64,000 nt of DNA from Albirhodobacter sp048262715 (GTDB taxonomy: Bacteria > Pseudomonadota > Alphaproteobacteria > Rhodobacterales > Rhodobacteraceae): positions 1-64,000 of the forward strand of contig JBLXEV010000001.1 of NCBI GenBank assembly GCA_048262715.1. The letters are read 5' to 3'. The notes beneath the pieces are model-generated. The model did not search any database and had not been told where the DNA came from. It saw nothing but the letters and a program-made list of their open reading frames with translations. This document shows positions 15,856 through 24,850 of the stretch, in pieces. Position 1 is the first letter of the stretch. Every line of letters starts with the position of its first letter. The position numbers and the translations under genes are program-made.

Positions 15856-18114
15856 TTACTTGTCGCGCCGCACCCGTTTCAGCTTGCGCTTAACACCGCG
15901 CTCATGCGCCTTGAACGATGCCGGCTTGCGCGGGCCACCTCGACCTTTCCCGCGCCCACCACCGCCTGTCGGCAAGGGCGCGCCCTCCACCGTCAGCAGC
16001 TCCAGCATCACGCCCCCTGTGAGCGGCACCGCCTCGGCAAGCCGCACAGTCACGCGCTGCCCGATGCCCAGCACCAGACCGCTATCCCCGCCCGTGAGCG
16101 TCTGCGCATCGCGGTCATAATGGTAGAACTCCCGCCCGATGGAGCGCACTGGGATCAACCCATCCGCGCCCGTCTCGGTGAGCTTCACGAAACAGCCAAA
16201 GCTCTGCACACCTGAAATCCGGCCGGTGAACTCGCTGCCGACACGGTCCGAGAGATAGGCCGCGAGGTAGCGATCCGTGGTATCGCGCTCTGCGATCATC
16301 GAACGCCGCTCGGTGTCGGAGATCTGCTTGGCGGTATCCTCGAGATTTTCGACATCCCACTCTGACAACCCGTCCTTGCCCCAGCCATGCCCCGCGATCA
16401 GCGCGCGGTGCACGATGAGGTCCGAGTAACGGCGGATAGGCGAGGTGAAATGCGCGTAGGACCGCAACGCCAGCCCGAAATGGCCGAAGTTCTTCGGGAA
16501 ATAATAGGCCTGCGTCATCGAACGCAGCGTGCTGACATTCATCAGCTCGGCAAACTCCGTCCCCTCGGCATCCGACAGCAACCTGTTGAGGTGCGCGGTC
16601 TTGAGCACCTGCCCCTTGGCAAAATTGAAGCCCGAGGCCAGTGCCACTTCGCGCAGCGATTCCAGCTTATCAGCGGAGGGTTCCTCATGGACACGGTAGA
16701 GCAGAGGCCGCTTGAGCCGCTCCAGCTCCTCGGCGGCGGCCACATTGGCCAGCACCATGAATTCCTCGATTAGCTTATGCGCATCAAGCCGTTCTTTGAA
16801 CGCGACCGAGACAACCTTCCCCTCCTCCGAGAGAACGATCTGGCGCTCGGGAAGATCCAGCTCCAGAGGCTGCCGCCGCTCGCGGGCCTTTAACAGCGCG
16901 CCGTAAGCGCCGTAAAGCGGCGCAATGACATCCTCATAAAGCGCAGCGACGCGCGGGGAGACATGGCCGTCCTGCGCTGCTTGGGCGTCCTCATAGGCAA
17001 GCGAGGCCACAGACCGGATCATCCCGCGCGTGAAGCGATGCGCGAGCTTGCGCCCATCTGCGGAAAGCTGCATCCGCACCGCCAGAACCGCGCGATCCAC
17101 GTTTTCGTGCAGCGAGCACAGATCACCCGACAGGCGATCCGGCAGCATCGGCACAACGCGGTCGGGGAAATAGCTCGAATTGCCCCGCTTGCGCGCCTCG
17201 CGGTCCAGCTCCGATCCGGGTGTGACATAGGCCGCCACATCTGCAATCGCGACCCAAAGGATAAACCCGCCTTTGTTGGACGGATCGTCGTCGGGATGAA
17301 CGTGGCAGGCGTCGTCGCGGTCCCGCGCGTCTGACGGGTCAATCGTGACGAAGGGCAGGCCGCGCAGATCTTCGCGTTTGCCCAAAGGCGCGGGCTCGGC
17401 GGCATCCGCCTGCGCCACAACCGCGTCGGGGAAATCATCGGGGATGCCGTGCTGATGGATTGCAATCAGCGAGACCGCGCGCGGTGCCGAAGGATCGCCC
17501 AAGCGCTCGATCACCCTTGCTTGCGGCAGGCCAAGGCGCTTGGGGCCGGATTGCTCCGCCTCGACCAACTCGCCGTCGCGCGCATCATTCGTGGCCGATG
17601 CAGGCACCCGCCATTCCTGATCCGATTTCTTATCAATCGGCAGGATGCGGCCGCCTTCCGCCGTCTTGCGGAAGATCCCGACAACGCGGTGCTGCGCCTG
17701 CCCGATCTTGCGGATCATGCGGGCCTCATAGCCCTCCGGCGTCTCGGTCAAGCGGCCCAAAATCCGGTCGCCACGGCCCAGCGCGGGATCCCCGTCGCGC
17801 GCGATGATCGCAACGCGCGGCGCGGGTGTCTCCAAGGCCCATTCCGCAGGCTCTGCAAACAGATCGCCATTCTCGTCTGGATCCAGGATCCGCAACACCG
17901 TCACAGGTGGCAGCTTGCTCGGATCGGCGTAATTCGTCTTGCGCCGTTCCAGCGTGCCTTCCGCCTCCATCTCTTTGAGGATGCGTTTCAGTTCGATCCG
18001 TGCGGCGCCTTTGATGCCGAACGCCTTCGCGATATCGCGTTTGGCGCCCGCACCGGGGTGGTCGGCAATCCAGTCGAGGATCTGTTGCTTGGTGGGGATT
18101 TGGGGAATGCTCAT
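15856..18114 (-). CDS. rnr: Ribonuclease R
   Basis: Processive 3'-5' exoribonuclease of 752 aa that degrades structured RNA and works with tmRNA-SmpB in quality control (smpB lies at 58.7 kb). An N-terminal winged-helix region (QQILDWIADHPGAGAKRDIAKAF) is followed by cold-shock-like domains, the catalytic RNB domain with FVTIDPSDARDRDDACHV (metal-binding Asp residues) and FTSPIRRYSDLIVHR, an S1 domain (FTGRISGVQSFGCFVKL) and a basic Lys/Arg-rich tail of about 40 residues. Length and order are typical of RNase R. Confidence 0.96.
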   Translation of the reverse strand: MSIPQIPTKQQILDWIADHPGAGAKRDIAKAFGIKGAARIELKRILKEMEAEGTLERRKTNYADPSKLPPVTVLRILDPDENGDLFAEPAEWALETPAPRVAIIARDGDPALGRGDRILGRLTETPEGYEARMIRKIGQAQHRVVGIFRKTAEGGRILPIDKKSDQEWRVPASATNDARDGELVEAEQSGPKRLGLPQARVIERLGDPSAPRAVSLIAIHQHGIPDDFPDAVVAQADAAEPAPLGKREDLRGLPFVTIDPSDARDRDDACHVHPDDDPSNKGGFILWVAIADVAAYVTPGSELDREARKRGNSSYFPDRVVPMLPDRLSGDLCSLHENVDRAVLAVRMQLSADGRKLAHRFTRGMIRSVASLAYEDAQAAQDGHVSPRVAALYEDVIAPLYGAYGALLKARERRQPLELDLPERQIVLSEEGKVVSVAFKERLDAHKLIEEFMVLANVAAAEELERLKRPLLYRVHEEPSADKLESLREVALASGFNFAKGQVLKTAHLNRLLSDAEGTEFAELMNVSTLRSMTQAYYFPKNFGHFGLALRSYAHFTSPIRRYSDLIVHRALIAGHGWGKDGLSEWDVENLEDTAKQISDTERRSMIAERDTTDRYLAAYLSDRVGSEFTGRISGVQSFGCFVKLTETGADGLIPVRSIGREFYHYDRDAQTLTGGDSGLVLGIGQRVTVRLAEAVPLTGGVMLELLTVEGAPLPTGGGGRGKGRGGPRKPASFKAHERGVKRKLKRVRRDK

Positions 18115-18200
18115 ACGCCCGCTTTAACACGGCGCGCGGGCGGCGTCATGCGCAGAAACGCGCCGCCCGACGTGTTGCTCAAAACGGTGGCAGGGCCGCC

Positions 18201-19340
18201 TCAGGCAAAGTAATCGCGCAGCGCCCGCGTGTAGATCCCCTTGAGCGCTTGGATCTGCGCCACAGGCACCCGCTCGTCTGTCTGGTGCATCCGGTCCCCC
18301 ACGAGGCCGAACTCGACCACCGGGCAATGATCCTTCACGAAGCGCGCATCCGACGTGCCGCCCGAGGTGGAAAGCACCGGCTTGCGGCCCGTCTCGGCCT
18401 CGACAGCGCCCGCGATCAACTCCACAAACGCGCCGGGAGGGGTCACGAAGCTCTCGCCCGAAACCTCGGTGCGCAGGCTCAGCGCGACGCCCGTCGCCTC
18501 GGCAACCGTCGCCGCCAAGCCTCGGCCCCAAGCATCAATCGAGGCACTGGAATGCGCATCGTTGAAGCGGATATTCACCGTCGCGCGGGCCTTCGCAGGG
18601 ATCACGTTATTTGCGGGATTGCCGCAATCAATCGTGGTGATCTGCAAGGTGGAGGCGTCGAAATGATCCGTGCCCTGATCCAGCGGCTTCGCCGTCATCT
18701 GCCCTAGCAGATCGGTCAGCGCATGGAGCGGGTTCTTCGCGCGGTGCGGATAGGCGGAATGGCCCTGCACGCCCGTTGCCTCAATGAAGAATGTCATCGA
18801 GCCGCGCCGCCCGATCTTCATCATCTCACCCATCTCATTGGGGCAGGTAGGCTCGCCCACAAGGCACACGCTCATCGTCTCGCCCGTCTCGTCCATCCAA
18901 TCCAGAAGCGCTCGCGTGCCGTCCACGCCCGCGCCTTCTTCATCGCCTGTGATCGCCAAGATCAGCGCGCCGGCTGGCGGCGTCTCGCGCACGAAATCAA
19001 TCGCGGCCGCCACAAACGCCGCCACGCCCGATTTCATATCCTGCGCGCCGCGGCCCCAAATTACGCCATCAATCTCCGCGCCGGAGAATGGCGGATGGGT
19101 CCATGCGCTCACATCGCCTGTCGGCACGACATCCGTATGGCCATTGAACCCGAAGGTGTTCGCACCCTTGTCGCCCCAGCGCGCAAACAGGTTCGAGATG
19201 CCGCCCCGATCCACCCGCGTGCAGGTGAAACCCGCCTCCGTCAGCAGATCGGACAAGAGCACCAAAGCGCCGCCCTCCTCCGGCGTCACCGAGGCACAAC
19301 GGATCAAATCGGCAGTCAATTTTGCTGGGCAAACAGGCAT
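18201..19340 (-). CDS. dapE: Succinyl-diaminopimelate desuccinylase
   Basis: M20-family metallopeptidase of 379 aa that makes LL-diaminopimelate in the succinylase branch of lysine and peptidoglycan synthesis. Zinc-site motifs are visible: FNGHTDVVPTGD, GRGAQDMKSGVAAFV, TGDEEGAGVDGT and VGEPT, followed by the dimerisation domain (GRRGSMTFFIEATGVQGHSAYP). The start at 19340 (MPVCPAKLTADLIRCASVTPEEGG) follows a GGAGAA site; the longer in-frame reading upstream is not family-like. It runs away from the Hint-domain genes, with 322 bases between. Confidence 0.95.
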   Translation of the reverse strand: MPVCPAKLTADLIRCASVTPEEGGALVLLSDLLTEAGFTCTRVDRGGISNLFARWGDKGANTFGFNGHTDVVPTGDVSAWTHPPFSGAEIDGVIWGRGAQDMKSGVAAFVAAAIDFVRETPPAGALILAITGDEEGAGVDGTRALLDWMDETGETMSVCLVGEPTCPNEMGEMMKIGRRGSMTFFIEATGVQGHSAYPHRAKNPLHALTDLLGQMTAKPLDQGTDHFDASTLQITTIDCGNPANNVIPAKARATVNIRFNDAHSSASIDAWGRGLAATVAEATGVALSLRTEVSGESFVTPPGAFVELIAGAVEAETGRKPVLSTSGGTSDARFVKDHCPVVEFGLVGDRMHQTDERVPVAQIQALKGIYTRALRDYFA

Positions 19341-19662
19341 GAGGTTCTCCGGATAATTTGCATAAGCCCTAGCGCTCTCCACCCCATCGCGCAACCATCC
19401 TCGCCTTGCTTCAGGGCCACACCCCTGTTGCCCTGCGGCCACCATGTGCCTCTGATCTCGCAAAAACTGTTAACAAGATGCCGTAACTGCGACAGTATAT
19501 TGAATAATTAACGAGTGACCCGAGGCAGGGCGAACGATCCCAGATCAAATTTCTGGGCCGAGCAGATAGGTGGGAGATCCGAATAATCGGGCCGAAACCA
19601 AAGACAGGACACAAGATCCTGTATCAGCGTTCGCGTTGCCTCCTAGTGATGGGGGCAGGCAA
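19341..19662. other. Intergenic region between dapE and the Hint-domain genes
   Basis: This 322-base stretch carries no supported gene. Its centre is AT-rich (about 19460-19515, including GTTAACAAG and TATATTGAATAATTAACG) and is the likely promoter zone for both divergent units. CCCAGA (19540-19545) and TCTGGG (19553-19558) form a hairpin in the leader of the Hint genes. I could not assign a -35/-10 pair with confidence. Confidence 0.5.
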
Positions 19663-21243
19663 ATGGCGAGAGCGTCAGAGCTAAGCTATAATACAAACGC
19701 ATCTGCAATGCAGATGGCAAATACGATTTTCGGGGACGGCGTCCGAGTCGTAAGCGCATCCTATACCGGCGACTCGCGATCTTCCGCGATTTACTCGAAC
19801 GGCGACAGCACATCGCCAGAGGCCACCCCCTCAAATACAGGGGTCATCCTCTCCACGGGGCGTGCGGATGATTTCACCAATTCGTCGTCATGGTTCAACT
19901 CCGATCCGAACCAATCCGCCTCGACCTCCACCAATACACGTGGCGTCGATAACAACGCACAGTTCAATGCGGCGGTCGGCACCAACACCTATGATGCCAG
20001 TTGGCTGGATGTTGATTTCGTGCCTGATGGCAATGTGATGACGGTCTCTTTCGTGTTCGCGTCAGAAGAATATCCTGAATATGCGGGCTCGATTTACAAC
20101 GATATGTTTGTCGTCTGGGTGAATGGCGCACCTGTTGATCTGTCCATTGGCAATGGCGATACATCCGTCACCAATGTCTCTGGCATCAACAACATGAACC
20201 TCTACGTTTCCAATACCGGAGACCAGTATAATACCGAGATGGACGGGTTCACCATCACGATGACCCTCACGCTGCCCGTCAATCCTGGAGAGCTGAACTC
20301 CGTGCGCTTCGGGATCGCGGATGTGACGGATTCCAACTACGACAGCTCGGTGCTAATCGCCGCAGACTCGGTGCAGACCATGCTCGTCGCGGGCGATGAT
20401 GTGGTGAATATGTTCCCCGATCAAACCCGCACCTTCGACGTTCTCTCCAACGATGTGAACAACACGGGCGGCACCCTCACCATCACCGCGATCAATGGTG
20501 TTCCCGTCTCCGTGGGCGATACCGTGACCTTGCCCTCGGGCGAGCAGGTGACACTCAATGCCGATGGCACGCTCACCTTCGTGACCGATTCCGATGGCGA
20601 TAGCGTGTCGCTGACCTATGAGGTCACCAGCTCCACCGGTGCGACCGATGTCGGCTTTATCACCATTGGCACCGTCCCCTGTTTCGTAGCGGGCACGATG
20701 ATCGCAACACAGGACGGGCTGCGCCCGATTGAAACCCTGCAACCCGGCGATCTGGTATTGACCGAGGATGACGGCCCACAACCTCTGCGCTGGATCGGCA
20801 CCCGCACCGTCGCAGCACAAGACAATTTCGCCCCGATCGAGATATCCGCAAATACATTCGGCGCGCATGGCGCGCTGCGCCTCTCGCCACAGCACCGCAT
20901 TCTGATGCGGGATCCCTTGGCGGAGATGCTCTTTGGCAATACCGAAGTGCTGATCGCCGCGAAAGATCTCGTCAACGGGACAAGCGTTCGCGTTGCGGCA
21001 GGCGGCGACGTCACCTATGTTCATATCCTCTTTGATCGGCATCAAGTGGTGCGCGCAGAAGGGCTGGCAACGGAAAGCTTCCTGCCCGGGCCGCAGGCCC
21101 TCGGCGCGATGGAAGAAGCCGTGCAGAACGAGATCTTTGCGCTGTTCCCAGATCTAGCCGCCACGCCCGAGAGCTACCCCGCCGCCCGCCCGATGCTGCG
21201 CAGTTTTGAGGCGCAGCTTCTAAGGGGTTCCAAAGCCGCATGA
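19663..21243 (+). CDS. Choice-of-anchor-L / Ig-like / Hint-domain protein
   Basis: Protein of 526 aa. Residues 1-230 look like a choice-of-anchor L domain (MANTIFGDGVRVVSASYTGD, FASEEYPEYAGSIYNDMFVVWVNG). Residues 235-335 form a cadherin/Ig-like domain (TFDVLSNDVNNTGG, LNADGTLTF). From Cys340 comes a Hint (hedgehog/intein) domain: PCFVAGTMIATQDGLRPIE, LSPQHRILM and VTYVHILFDRH. Hint domains can self-cleave after the Cys. There is no Sec signal peptide and no RTX repeats, so the export route is unclear, though such proteins are usually regarded as extracellular. The ATG at 19663 is used because GGGGGCAGG precedes it. It overlaps the next Hint gene by 4 nt. Confidence 0.8.
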   Translation: MARASELSYNTNASAMQMANTIFGDGVRVVSASYTGDSRSSAIYSNGDSTSPEATPSNTGVILSTGRADDFTNSSSWFNSDPNQSASTSTNTRGVDNNAQFNAAVGTNTYDASWLDVDFVPDGNVMTVSFVFASEEYPEYAGSIYNDMFVVWVNGAPVDLSIGNGDTSVTNVSGINNMNLYVSNTGDQYNTEMDGFTITMTLTLPVNPGELNSVRFGIADVTDSNYDSSVLIAADSVQTMLVAGDDVVNMFPDQTRTFDVLSNDVNNTGGTLTITAINGVPVSVGDTVTLPSGEQVTLNADGTLTFVTDSDGDSVSLTYEVTSSTGATDVGFITIGTVPCFVAGTMIATQDGLRPIETLQPGDLVLTEDDGPQPLRWIGTRTVAAQDNFAPIEISANTFGAHGALRLSPQHRILMRDPLAEMLFGNTEVLIAAKDLVNGTSVRVAAGGDVTYVHILFDRHQVVRAEGLATESFLPGPQALGAMEEAVQNEIFALFPDLAATPESYPAARPMLRSFEAQLLRGSKAA

Positions 21244-22319
21244 GTACGGGATGGATCGCCTGTAGCGGGACAGTGACGGGCGGCAAGATGGCCCCGCTCG
21301 CCAGCCGCCCGCTGCCCGAAACCCTTGATTCAGGCACGCTTGCGGTCGAGGTTATTGTCCCGCGCGGGGCGAACGGCGCATTGCCGATCTTGCACCATGG
21401 CACACGGTCGCCGCGGATACGGATGTTGACATTGCATCTGTCAATTGTCGGGCGACTGGTGCTCACCCGCATTGACGGCGCAAACCGCCTAAACCTGAGC
21501 ATTGATGCCTCGGAGGCCCTCGCGAGCGGTGGCCGTCTGCGGGTGATTTACCAATGGGATGAGGGACAATCGCTGCTCACACTGGAGGCCCCAGAGGCGG
21601 GGGTGATCCGCCAGCGCGCAGGCGCAGGCGTGCCGCCGATGGTGCGCGACGATCTCACCGCGCTCCTCAATCGCCCCGCCCACGGGCCATGCCTCGACTG
21701 GATCGCTATCGGGGATCACGCACAAAAGATCGGCCCCGCCGCCTGCTTTGCGCCTTCCACCCCGATTGAAACACCCGATGGTCCGCGCCCCGCGGCACGA
21801 CTCCGTGCGGGGGATTGGGTCGAGACCTCTGACTCAGGGCCGCAGCAGGTGCTCTGGTCAGGGCGCATAGACTGGCCCGCACTTGGCAGTTTCGTCCCCG
21901 TGCGCCTCGCCGCCCCGTCGTTTGGCCTCACCGCCGATCTTTGGGTGCTACCCAGCCATCGCCTCGCGGTCTCTGGCCCCGCGATAGAATATCATATCGG
22001 TCGCGACCAACTGCTGGTGGCGGCACGGCATCTTATCGACAATTGTTCCGCCAGCAGCTTGCCCGCAGCGAAAACTCTTGGATGGCATGGGATTTTGCTG
22101 CGCGAGCATCATCTTCTGATCGCTGATGGGTGCCAACTCGAGAGCCTCTATATCGGCGGGCTGGGTCTTGCGCCGGACTTGATGCAGACGACAGCGCTCG
22201 CAGAGCTGACAGGCCAGATTGCAGCGCAGCGCCCGCTTTTATTGCGGGAACTTTCCGATGCAGAGAAGATGGTTTTGATCACAGCACGGGCGCAGGCGCG
22301 CGGCCCCATTGCGGCGTGA
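21240..22319 (+). CDS. Second Hint-domain protein
   Basis: Protein of 359 aa. The first 165 residues are a beta-rich domain I do not recognise (it recalls a LamG/concanavalin-like fold by its alternation, but no motif proves this). The Hint domain begins at Cys169 in AACFAPSTPIETPDGPRPAA and continues with LRAGDWVETSDSGPQQV, LPSHRLAVSG and LREHHLLIADG. No signal peptide is visible. Its ATG overlaps the stop of the preceding Hint gene (ATGA), so both are made from one transcript and probably act together. Substrate, processing and location are unknown. Confidence 0.72.
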   Translation: MSTGWIACSGTVTGGKMAPLASRPLPETLDSGTLAVEVIVPRGANGALPILHHGTRSPRIRMLTLHLSIVGRLVLTRIDGANRLNLSIDASEALASGGRLRVIYQWDEGQSLLTLEAPEAGVIRQRAGAGVPPMVRDDLTALLNRPAHGPCLDWIAIGDHAQKIGPAACFAPSTPIETPDGPRPAARLRAGDWVETSDSGPQQVLWSGRIDWPALGSFVPVRLAAPSFGLTADLWVLPSHRLAVSGPAIEYHIGRDQLLVAARHLIDNCSASSLPAAKTLGWHGILLREHHLLIADGCQLESLYIGGLGLAPDLMQTTALAELTGQIAAQRPLLLRELSDAEKMVLITARAQARGPIAA

Positions 22320-22475
22320 CCCGAGAATCCGCAAGGTCATATTGAAACAATTATCTACATCAATGCGCATTTTTATTGCGCTGCAACTGCAAACACTCTA
22401 GGCACAATGCAACTGCAGCATCGGCCCTGCGCGACTCCCCCCTCGCGCATCGGCTCGCCTAGGGAGAGACTTGCC
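22320..22475. promoter_or_regulatory. Upstream region of mcd with TGCAACTGCA repeats
   Basis: The 10-mer TGCAACTGCA occurs at 22382-22391 and again at 22408-22417, giving four TGCAA/TGCA half-sites. TTGCGCT (22376-22382) abuts the first copy and is the same 7-mer repeated upstream of pckA. AGGGAGAG (22461-22468) is the ribosome-binding site. TGCAA-type half-sites recall the TTTGCAAA-like sites bound by ScfR-family regulators (PccR, RamB) of acyl-CoA assimilation; assigning this is inference. Confidence 0.5.
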
Positions 22476-24113
22476 ATGACCGTGATCCTTGATGCCCTCC
22501 TGCCCCTAACGCAAGCCGCGGCGCGCGATGTGACGGCGCTGGTCGCCTCTGCGACGGAAACACTGCGCACCCGCGTCACCGAAGACGACCGGATTTCCGC
22601 AAGCGCCCTGGAGCACGATCAATTCGCGGCCCATGCGCTGTCATGGCTGGCAACCTATGAGCAATCCCTCAAGCAGCTCGCCGCTTGGGCCGAACGCGCA
22701 AGCGCGGCGGGGCAGTTCGGCGAGATGGAGCAACTGATCGCGCAAATCGGATTTGGCGAATACCTCAGCCAGATCGCGGGCGGTATCCCGATGAGCCAGA
22801 ACGAGACCGCGCGTCTCAGCGATATTGGCGTGGAGTGGGCGCCCGGCAAAGAGGCCAGCCTCCTGATCGCCAAGGGCAACACCAATAGCGCGCGCATGGC
22901 GCTTGCGGCCCGGATGCAGGAAAACCACGGCCGCGCGACCTTCGGCACCTCGGGCCTCGACGAAGAACTCGAGATGATCCGCGATCAATTCCGCCGCTAT
23001 GCCGATGAGCGGGTGATCCCGAATGCGCATGAGTGGCACCTGAAGGATGACCTGATCCCGATGGAGATCATCGAGGAATTGGCCGAACTTGGCGTGTTTG
23101 GCCTCACCATTCCGGAAGAATACGGCGGGCTCGGCCTGTCCAAAGCCTCTATGGCAGTGGTCACCGAGGAACTCTCGCGCGGATATATCGGGGTGGGCTC
23201 GCTGGGCACGCGCTCGGAAATCGCGGCGGAACTCATTCTGTGCGGCGGCACCGAGGCGCAGAAGCAAAAATGGTTGCCCGGTCTGGCCTCGGGCGAGATC
23301 CTGTCCACCGCAGTGTTCACCGAGCCGAATACCGGCTCCGATCTCGGCAGCCTGCGCACCCGCGCCGTCAAGCGGGGTGACGACTGGGTGGTCACGGGCA
23401 ATAAGACATGGATCACCCATGCCGCGCGCACCCATGTGATGACGCTGCTGGCGCGGACCGATCCGAATACGAGCGATTACAAAGGCTTGTCGATGTTCCT
23501 TGCGGAAAAAACACCAGGCACTGACGACGCCCCCTTCCCGACGGAGGGCATGACTGGCGGCGAGATTGAGGTGCTCGGGTATCGCGGGATGAAGGAATAT
23601 GAGCTGGCCTTTGACGGGTTCAAAGTGAAGGGCGAGAATCTGCTGGGTGGCGAGGAAGGCAAGGGCTTCAAACAGCTCATGGAGACCTTTGAATCTGCCC
23701 GCATCCAGACCGCCGCCCGCGCGGTCGGCGTGGCGCAGGCGGCGCTGGAAATCGGGATGCAATATGCGATCGACCGCAAGCAATTCGGAAAATCGCTGAT
23801 CGACTTCCCGCGCGTGGCGGGCAAGCTGGCGATGATGGCGGTCGAGATTATGATCGCGCGGCAGCTCACCTATTTCTCCGCTTGGGAGAAGGATCACGGC
23901 CATCGCTGCGATGTGGAGGCTGGCATGGCGAAGCTGCTCGGCGCACGCGTCGCATGGGCCTGCGCCGATAATGCGCTGCAGATCCACGGCGGCAACGGCT
24001 TTGCGCTGGAATATACGATCAGCCGGATCCTGTGCGATGCCCGCATCCTCAATATCTTCGAGGGGGCGGCCGAGATCCAAGCGCAGGTTATCGCGCGGCG
24101 TCTTCTGGGCTGA
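22476..24113 (+). CDS. mcd: Acyl-CoA dehydrogenase, probably (2S)-methylsuccinyl-CoA dehydrogenase
   Basis: Flavoprotein of 545 aa. Ordinary acyl-CoA dehydrogenases have about 380 aa; this one has an extra helical N-terminal domain of about 160 residues, as in methylsuccinyl-CoA dehydrogenase of the ethylmalonyl-CoA pathway. The core is complete: IPEEYGGLGLS, STAVFTEPNTGSDLGS, WITHAART, YAIDRKQFGKSLIDFP, QIHGGNGFALEYTISRI and the C-terminal IFEGAAEIQAQVIARRLLG. Electrons would go to EtfAB (5.6-7.3 kb). The ATG at 22476 follows AGGGAGAG. The 3' end overlaps the convergent recO gene by 26 bp. Specificity rests on the long N-terminus and order-level knowledge, not on proven residues. Confidence 0.8.
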   Translation: MTVILDALLPLTQAAARDVTALVASATETLRTRVTEDDRISASALEHDQFAAHALSWLATYEQSLKQLAAWAERASAAGQFGEMEQLIAQIGFGEYLSQIAGGIPMSQNETARLSDIGVEWAPGKEASLLIAKGNTNSARMALAARMQENHGRATFGTSGLDEELEMIRDQFRRYADERVIPNAHEWHLKDDLIPMEIIEELAELGVFGLTIPEEYGGLGLSKASMAVVTEELSRGYIGVGSLGTRSEIAAELILCGGTEAQKQKWLPGLASGEILSTAVFTEPNTGSDLGSLRTRAVKRGDDWVVTGNKTWITHAARTHVMTLLARTDPNTSDYKGLSMFLAEKTPGTDDAPFPTEGMTGGEIEVLGYRGMKEYELAFDGFKVKGENLLGGEEGKGFKQLMETFESARIQTAARAVGVAQAALEIGMQYAIDRKQFGKSLIDFPRVAGKLAMMAVEIMIARQLTYFSAWEKDHGHRCDVEAGMAKLLGARVAWACADNALQIHGGNGFALEYTISRILCDARILNIFEGAAEIQAQVIARRLLG

Positions 24114-24822
24114 GCCTCGCCAGTGCCTCAATGAAACGCTGACGCGCGGCTGGCAGGGCGCGCGTCTCCAGCGCGACCCGCTCCAGAAAATGCCCCGTGG
24201 TGCGCAGCCCGTCAGAGATTTCAGCAGCCTGCGCTGCCCCCTGCCCCATCATGATCGCGGGCAGCGGTAACAAACGATCCGCCCAGTCCCCCGCGCCTTC
24301 GCGCGAGACGGCGCGCCCCGTTTTCGGGCTGACATAGGCGAGATCGTCGCGCGTCCCCGTCACCGCACAAGATCGCAGATCGAGGCCGTAGCCCATCTCG
24401 TCCAGCAGCGCCAATTCCCAATGCAAATAGTGCTGCGTCCAGCCCGCGCGGCCCTCCGCAATCGCATCGAACAAAGCATCCGTCAGCGCATAAAGTGCGG
24501 GGTGCGGTTCGCGCTCAGCCAGTGCGAAGGCGAGCAGCGCACAGACCGCATTTTGCCCCGCCAACCCGAGCCGATCGGAGAGCACCGAGGCGCGAGATTT
24601 CAACGGCTCAACCACAAACGCGCCGATATGCTGATCCAACCGCGCGCGCCATGTCAGGCTAACCAAAGTGCCGGGCTGCAAGTTTGGGGCGATCTTACGC
24701 GAGACGCCACCGCGTACCACGCCCGAATGCCGCCCGTGCTCCGCCGTAAATGCATCGACTATCGCGGAGGTCTCGCCATGCGGGCGCACGCTCAGGATCG
24801 TGCCGCTGTCATGCCACTCCAT
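24088..24822 (-). CDS. recO: DNA repair protein RecO
   Basis: Protein of 244 aa that helps RecR load RecA onto SSB-coated gaps. The N-terminal OB-fold begins MEWHDSGTILSVRPHGETSAIVDAF and contains HGRHSGVVRGG; the helical domain includes LHWELALLDEMGYGLDL, a strong family block. Cys residues follow in RSCAVTG but a full zinc set is not evident. It is the last gene of the lepB-rnc-era run and overlaps mcd tail-to-tail by 26 bp. Confidence 0.94.
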   Translation of the reverse strand: MEWHDSGTILSVRPHGETSAIVDAFTAEHGRHSGVVRGGVSRKIAPNLQPGTLVSLTWRARLDQHIGAFVVEPLKSRASVLSDRLGLAGQNAVCALLAFALAEREPHPALYALTDALFDAIAEGRAGWTQHYLHWELALLDEMGYGLDLRSCAVTGTRDDLAYVSPKTGRAVSREGAGDWADRLLPLPAIMMGQGAAQAAEISDGLRTTGHFLERVALETRALPAARQRFIEALARLSPEDAAR

Positions 24823-24850
24823 CTCGCCTCCCCGCTGCGCGGCGCAGGCC

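Noticed and set aside
22641..24131. Open frame of 496 codons opposite mcd
   Set aside because: Complete antisense of an unmistakable acyl-CoA dehydrogenase; composition is typical of a shadow frame.
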